DNA of 64,000 bases from an uncultured Collinsella sp. (GTDB lineage: Bacteria > Actinomycetota > Coriobacteriia > Coriobacteriales > Coriobacteriaceae). Shown here piece after piece: positions 59,971-64,000 of this stretch (positions are counted from its first letter, which is position 1; each line of letters opens with the position of its first letter). Both the position numbers and the translations under genes were made by a program. Under the pieces are notes generated by a model. That model was not told the DNA's origin, did not search any database, and saw nothing but the letters and a program-made list of their open reading frames with translations. The stretch lies in assembly GCA_900544875.1 (NCBI GenBank), contig UQWS01000003.1, positions 62,001 through 126,000 on the forward strand, in the 5' to 3' direction.

Positions 59971-60085
59971 TCCTGTTAACGGACGTTTTGCCCTGCAGGG
60001 TTCGAGAAAAACGTATTACCGTACCTGCGGCATAAAGAAGGTCTTAAGAAAACGAACAGGTGCGTATTAACCGATGCTTTTTCGG

Positions 60086-60113
60086 TTGTACTTTAGCGAT
60101 TGGCTCGTACAAT
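60086..60113 (+). promoter_or_regulatory. Promoter of the ATP synthase operon
   Basis: TTGTAC (-35, 60086-60091), 16-bp spacer, TACAAT (-10, 60108-60113), about 60 bp ahead of the first operon gene. Both boxes are close to consensus. Confidence 0.65.
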
Positions 60114-60174
60114 ATTCACCAATGTTTGGCGGGAACTGTTCTGTGAGGCGTTAAAGAGGAAAGTGAGGACGCCA

Positions 60175-60486
60175 GTGTTTCAGATAGCCGATCTGCTCGC
60201 TATCGTTGCAGGCGCCATCGCGGGCGCAATTGCCTTCCTTCCCTTTGTCTTTACGCTCAAGCCGGTTCTTGACGATAAACAGAATGCGGACATGCTCAAG
60301 GGTATGGTGAGTCTGGCGGTCTCGGCAATCGCCCTGCTCGTCTTTACCTTGGTTGTGTTTGTGTTGTTCGGAGAGGCATTTCGCATGTTCCTCCTGGGCG
60401 AGGCGATCGGCTTCGTGGCCTTTATGGCCGCCTGCGCGGTTCGCGTCGCCAAGGCGCTGCGAGATCCTCATGAGGTCGAAAGGTAA
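60175..60486 (+). CDS. AtpI-like membrane protein of the ATP synthase operon
   Basis: The GTG at 60175 with GAGGA five bases upstream is preferred; a GTG at 60163 and a TTG at 60100 are alternatives. 103 residues, three helices (IADLLAIVAGAIAGAIAFLP; VSLAVSAIALLVFTLVVFVL; FLLGEAIGFVAFMAACAVRV). The position immediately before atpB is that of AtpI, which assists c-ring assembly or Mg transport in other bacteria, but sequence similarity by eye is weak. Confidence 0.7.
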   Translation: MFQIADLLAIVAGAIAGAIAFLPFVFTLKPVLDDKQNADMLKGMVSLAVSAIALLVFTLVVFVLFGEAFRMFLLGEAIGFVAFMAACAVRVAKALRDPHEVER

Positions 60487-60489
60487 GTC

Positions 60490-61293
60490 GTGGAAATTTT
60501 TGAAAAGCTGCCTGATGAGATTAATCATCTGGTCAGCGAGTTCAGCTCCACCCCTGTCGTGGGCGATCTGAGCTGCGGCATCACGCAGTACTCGTTTTGG
60601 CTGATCGTCTCCACGATCGTGCTCCTGATCGTCCTGGCCGTGTTCAAGAAGAAGCAGACCCTGGTTCCCAAGGGCTTCTTCGTCAACGGTTTCGAGTACA
60701 TCATCGAGTACGTCGAGAACGATATCGGCAAGGGTGTCGTGGGTGAGAACTGGAAGAAGCACTTCCCGTTCCTGTGCTCGCTTTTCCTGTTCATCCTGAT
60801 CAATAACATGATCGGCCTGATCCCGGGAATGAAGCCCGGCACCGGCGCAATCGGCTCCACCGCCGCACTCGCCATTTTCGCCTTCGTGTACTTCATCTAC
60901 TACGGATGCAAGGCTCACGGCGTGATCGGCTACATCAAGAGCCTCGCCCCGCAGGGCGTGAGCTTCCCGATGAACGTGCTCGTGTGGGTCGTCGAGCTTT
61001 TCTCGACCTTCCTGCGCCTCATCACGCTCGCCGTCCGTCTGTTCTGCAACATGTTCGCAGGACACGTGGTCATGGGCTCGTTCGCCATCATGGCGAGCAT
61101 GTTCATGCAGCCGCTGCTTCAGCAGGTTTCCGCGGCGCACGCCGTCGGCGCCCTGCCTTCGCTGGCCTGGCTTGCCATCCTCATCCTGATCTATGCGATC
61201 GAGCTTGTGGTCGGCGCTATCCAGGCTTACGTCTTCACGGTCCTTACCGCCGTGTATGTCTCTGAGGCAGAGGAGGTCGCGGAGGAGGAGTAG
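60490..61293 (+). CDS. atpB: ATP synthase F0 subunit a
   Basis: 267 residues from GTG, 3 bp after the previous stop. It has about six helices. The essential arginine lies in LITLAVRLFCNMFAGHVV and the C-terminal half-channel region in YAIELVVGAIQAYVFTVL. It forms the proton path with the c-ring. The 124-bp gap to atpE holds a small GCCTTA/TAAGGC hairpin (61306-61321), perhaps affecting the higher expression needed for subunit c. Confidence 0.95.
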   Translation: MEIFEKLPDEINHLVSEFSSTPVVGDLSCGITQYSFWLIVSTIVLLIVLAVFKKKQTLVPKGFFVNGFEYIIEYVENDIGKGVVGENWKKHFPFLCSLFLFILINNMIGLIPGMKPGTGAIGSTAALAIFAFVYFIYYGCKAHGVIGYIKSLAPQGVSFPMNVLVWVVELFSTFLRLITLAVRLFCNMFAGHVVMGSFAIMASMFMQPLLQQVSAAHAVGALPSLAWLAILILIYAIELVVGAIQAYVFTVLTAVYVSEAEEVAEEE

Positions 61294-61417
61294 TCTTCCG
61301 TTCGTGCCTTAAAGGTAAGGCAATTCGTTAAACCGCCGGTGCCCGTACCCATGGAGCCCGGCAGTTATAAAAAGGTTATCCTGCGTGAAATAAGACACGC
61401 ACGACAAAGGAGGAATC

Positions 61418-61612
61418 GTGGGAGTTATCGGTTACGGTCTCGGTGTTATCGGCGCTGGTCTTGCTATCGGCCTGTCTGCTCTGGGTGCTACGGGTGCTAT
61501 GGCCCGTCAGCCTGAGGTCCAGGGCCGCGTGTTCACCGTCTTCATCATGGGCTCCGCCTTCGGCGAGGCTCTGGCTCTGATCGGCTTCGTTGTCGCGCTG
61601 ATCGTTAAATAG
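61418..61612 (+). CDS. atpE: ATP synthase F0 subunit c
   Basis: 64 residues from GTG with a strong AAAGGAGG site. Helical hairpin: GYGLGVIGAGLAIGLSALG, loop ARQPEVQGR, second helix GSAFGEALALIGFVVALIV. The ion-binding glutamate is in FGEALAL; the residue after it is Ala, and the first helix lacks the Gln of sodium-binding rings, so proton coupling is expected. Confidence 0.96.
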   Translation: MGVIGYGLGVIGAGLAIGLSALGATGAMARQPEVQGRVFTVFIMGSAFGEALALIGFVVALIVK

Positions 61613-61627
61613 CACGGAGCGTCAAGT

Positions 61628-62230
61628 ATGAATCTTTCATCCCAGAAGAGCGCGATCGCACTCTCCGCGTCCGCGGCCGCGCTGCTCATGCCGGTTTCCG
61701 CGTTCGCTGAGGACGGCGCTGCCGGTGCGGACATCCTCATCCCTAAGATGGCGGAGTTCATCCCGGCGCTTATCGCCTTCCTGATTATCTGGATCGTGCT
61801 GGCCAAGGTCGCCCTGCCGGGCATCATGAAGACCATGGAGGAGCGCGGCAAGAAGATCGAGGAGAGCCTCGACGAGGCCGAGAAGACCAAGCAGGAGGCT
61901 ATCGCCAAGCGCGCTGAGTCCGACTCGATCGTCACCGACGCCCGTCGTCAGGCTGCCGACATCGTTCTCGAGGCCCGTAAGGACGCCGAGTCCGAGCGCG
62001 CCCGTATCATCGAGGCTGCTCACAAGGAGGCCGAGGAGATCATCGCCAAGGCCCATACGACCGTCGAGGACGAGCGCAAGTCCATCTACGCCGGTGCCGC
62101 GAGCTCCATCGCCGACCTGTCCGTTGCCGTCGCCACCAAGATCGTGGGCGAGGCACTCGATGACGAGGCCGAGCAGAAGAAGCTCATCGAGCGCTACATC
62201 CAGGAAGCAGGTAGCCTGAATGCCGACTAG
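61628..62230 (+). CDS. atpF: ATP synthase F0 subunit b with signal-like N-terminus
   Basis: 200 residues. The N-terminus looks like a cleavable signal (ALLMPVSAFAED), followed by the membrane helix EFIPALIAFLIIWIVLAKVA and a long charged coiled coil to the C-terminus. It connects F0 to F1 through the delta subunit. Its end overlaps atpH by 11 bp. The signal-like start is a known trait of some actinobacterial b subunits. Confidence 0.94.
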   Translation: MNLSSQKSAIALSASAAALLMPVSAFAEDGAAGADILIPKMAEFIPALIAFLIIWIVLAKVALPGIMKTMEERGKKIEESLDEAEKTKQEAIAKRAESDSIVTDARRQAADIVLEARKDAESERARIIEAAHKEAEEIIAKAHTTVEDERKSIYAGAASSIADLSVAVATKIVGEALDDEAEQKKLIERYIQEAGSLNAD

Positions 62231-62696
62231 CCGCTATCAGGACAAGGTGCTCGAGACCTACGCGCGCTCCCTTCTGGAAGCCGCTAAGGCCGAGAACCAT
62301 GTGTTCGAGGACCTCGAGATGATCGAGCGCCTGGCTTCTGCCAGCCCCGAGATCATCGCCGTGCTCGACACCATGTCCAAGCGCGACCAGCTCGACCTTC
62401 TTCCCAAGGTGGCAGCTGCCTTTAAGTATGTTGCCGAGGAAGACGAGGATGTAGTGGGCGTGACCGTCACCACGGCGATCCCGCTCGACGACGAGCTGCG
62501 TCAAACCATCACTAAGAAATGCGAGCAGGACTTCGGCCGCAAGGTATTCCTTATCGAGCAGGTCGACCCGTCTATCGTGGGCGGCCTGGTGCTCGAGGCC
62601 CGCGGCGAGCGTCGTGACATTTCCGTCAAGACGCAGCTGCGCATCGCGCAGGAGACCCTCGCAAACTCTGCTAATTCGTACGGAGGTGAAGCCTAA
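62220..62696 (+). CDS. atpH: ATP synthase F1 subunit delta
   Basis: 158 residues, slightly shorter than the usual 175. MPTSRYQDKVLETYARSLLE is a typical delta start. VVGVTVTTAIPLDDELRQTI and VDPSIVGGLVLEARGERRDI match the C-terminal domain. It overlaps atpF by 11 bp and atpA by 1 bp (TAATG), indicating translational coupling. Confidence 0.94.
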   Translation: MPTSRYQDKVLETYARSLLEAAKAENHVFEDLEMIERLASASPEIIAVLDTMSKRDQLDLLPKVAAAFKYVAEEDEDVVGVTVTTAIPLDDELRQTITKKCEQDFGRKVFLIEQVDPSIVGGLVLEARGERRDISVKTQLRIAQETLANSANSYGGEA

Positions 62697-64000
62697 TGTC
62701 CGAAACCCTCAATGCCCAGGATATCGCCAAGAAACTGCAGGAGCAGCTCACGAGCCTCTCCGCGACGGTCGATACGCATGAGGTTTCAACGGTCGACGAG
62801 GTAGGCGACGGCATCGCGCGCGTCTCCGGCCTCAAGAGCGCCATGGCAGGCGAGCTTCTGGAGTTCAAGAGCTCCGATACCGGTGAGACCGTCTTCGGCC
62901 TTGCCCAGAACCTTGACCGTGACGAGGTCGGCGCCGTTCTGTTTGGTGCCGTCGACTCCATCAAGGAAGGCGACGAGTGCCGCACCACTGGCCGCATTAT
63001 GGATATCCCTGTGAGCCGCGCCATGCTCGGCCGCGTCGTCAATCCGCTCGGCCAGCCCATCGACGGTTTGGGTGACATTGTCGCCACGCACCGTCGTCCC
63101 ATCGAGTTCAAGGCCCCCGGCGTCATCGATCGTACTCCGGTGTGCGAGCCGGTTCAGACCGGTCTGCTCGCTATCGACTCCATGGTGCCTATTGGCCGCG
63201 GTCAGCGTGAGCTCATCATTGGCGACCGTAAGACCGGTAAGACCGCCATCGCCATCGACGCTATCCTCAATCAGCGCGGCAAGGGCATGGTCTGCATCTA
63301 TGTCGCCATCGGCCAGAAGGCCTCCACGGTTGCCAACATCCGCGAGACCCTCGCTCAGCACGGCGCGCTCGACTACACCATCATCGTTTCGGCCACCGCT
63401 GCCGATTCCGCCCCTATGCAGTACATCGCGCCTATGGCCGGTGCCGCTATCGGCGAGTTCTTCATGTACAACGGCGAGGACGGCAAGCCCGCCAGCGAGA
63501 CCAACCCCGGCGGCCACGTGCTCGTCATCTACGACGACCTGTCCAAGCAGGCCGTGGCCTACCGTCAGATGTCGCTGACGCTGCATCGTCCGCCCGGACG
63601 CGAGGCCTATCCTGGCGACATCTTCTACCTGCACTCTCGTCTGCTCGAACGTGCCGTCAAGATGTCCAAGAAGAACGGCTGCGGCTCCATGACGGCACTG
63701 CCGATCATCGAGACCCAGGACGGCGACGTCTCGGCCTACATTCCGACCAACGTCATTTCCATTACCGATGGTCAGATCTATCTGCAGTCCGAGCTCTTCT
63801 TCCAGGGTCAGCGCCCGGCAGTCGACGTGGGCATTTCCGTGTCCCGCGTTGGTGGCGACGCGCAGACCAAGGCTATGAAGCAGGTCGCCGGTAACCTCCG
63901 TCTGGACCTCGCTTCGTACCAGGAGCTCGCCGGCTTTACGCAGTTCGGCTCCGACCTCGACGAGGCTACTCAGAAGCAGCTGACCCATGGTGCCCGCATG
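62696..64000 (+). CDS. atpA: ATP synthase F1 subunit alpha, 3' end outside window
   Basis: 435 codons are visible without a stop up to the edge. It starts at the ATG overlapping the atpH stop, with GGAGGTGAAG upstream. The beta-barrel start has VSTVDEVGDGIARVSGLKSA. Nucleotide-binding: GDRKTGKTAIAIDAIL. PGREAYPGDIFYLHSRLLER and RVGGDAQTKAMKQVAG are conserved alpha motifs. It pairs with AtpD (to the right, not in view) to form the catalytic head. Confidence 0.96.
   Translation, partial: MSETLNAQDIAKKLQEQLTSLSATVDTHEVSTVDEVGDGIARVSGLKSAMAGELLEFKSSDTGETVFGLAQNLDRDEVGAVLFGAVDSIKEGDECRTTGRIMDIPVSRAMLGRVVNPLGQPIDGLGDIVATHRRPIEFKAPGVIDRTPVCEPVQTGLLAIDSMVPIGRGQRELIIGDRKTGKTAIAIDAILNQRGKGMVCIYVAIGQKASTVANIRETLAQHGALDYTIIVSATAADSAPMQYIAPMAGAAIGEFFMYNGEDGKPASETNPGGHVLVIYDDLSKQAVAYRQMSLTLHRPPGREAYPGDIFYLHSRLLERAVKMSKKNGCGSMTALPIIETQDGDVSAYIPTNVISITDGQIYLQSELFFQGQRPAVDVGISVSRVGGDAQTKAMKQVAGNLRLDLASYQELAGFTQFGSDLDEATQKQLTHGARM

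Overview
The window looks like a chromosomal segment of a gut Coriobacteriia, most likely a Collinsella-type organism. This is inferred from the high GC content, strong C/G third positions, GTG/TTG starts with AAAGGAGG-like ribosome sites, a C-type F1Fo operon whose AtpF has a cleavable-looking signal, and gene 3' ends peppered with a short palindrome (GACAAAGGG...CCCTTTGTC). I did not run any search; family names come from reading motifs. No rRNA, tRNA or CRISPR array was found.

Layout. 1-3973: the 3' part of a giant surface protein, then a SipW/TasA-like secreted protein and a sortase- or membrane-anchored protein. 3974-4616: a 640-bp non-coding block made of nested hairpins and an exact 62-bp tandem hairpin array. 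4617-23404: mostly housekeeping genes (LTA-synthase-like enzyme, nitroreductase, Kup with a KdpDE-like two-component system, RlmKL, HAD phosphatase, transaldolase, Tex) and a small polyol/sugar catabolic operon (oxidoreductase, OFA transporter, SDR), with a divergent LysR gene. 24517-27750: a lower-GC accessory island with a lipoprotein, an IS200/IS605-type transposase, a Phd/RelE toxin-antitoxin pair and a broken DUF4143 ATPase. 27811-36665: a GGDEF protein, a MarR-controlled heterodimeric ABC exporter, pyridoxal kinase, a TIGR04076 protein, a low-molecular-weight phosphatase and an acyltransferase.

36834-44619 is the most interesting region. A MFS exporter and a truncated MFS remnant sit beside a gene that fuses an LpdD-like (prenyl-FMN accessory) domain to an isopentenyl-diphosphate-isomerase-like Nudix domain. 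That domain keeps all five metal ligands but has lost the catalytic cysteine. Directly downstream are an SLC13-type carrier, UbiD decarboxylase, UbiX flavin prenyltransferase and a MerR regulator. Together they read as an aromatic/unsaturated acid decarboxylation system in which the fusion could supply or gate dimethylallyl phosphate for UbiX.

44657-64000: a DUF4143 ATPase behind twin perfect hairpins, a membrane protein, a LacX-type epimerase, a polar amino acid ABC operon with an M20 peptidase, prfA, prmC (with a 130-residue insertion), a HigBA-like toxin-antitoxin pair, Sua5, GlpK, Upp and the start of the ATP synthase operon (AtpI-like, AtpB, E, F, H, A; AtpA runs off the edge).

A second theme is repeated non-coding structure. 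A two-hairpin element of about 100-155 nt occurs three times (33345, 48056, 54012) with compensatory base changes and fixed linkers. It follows prfA and the epimerase directly after their stop codons.
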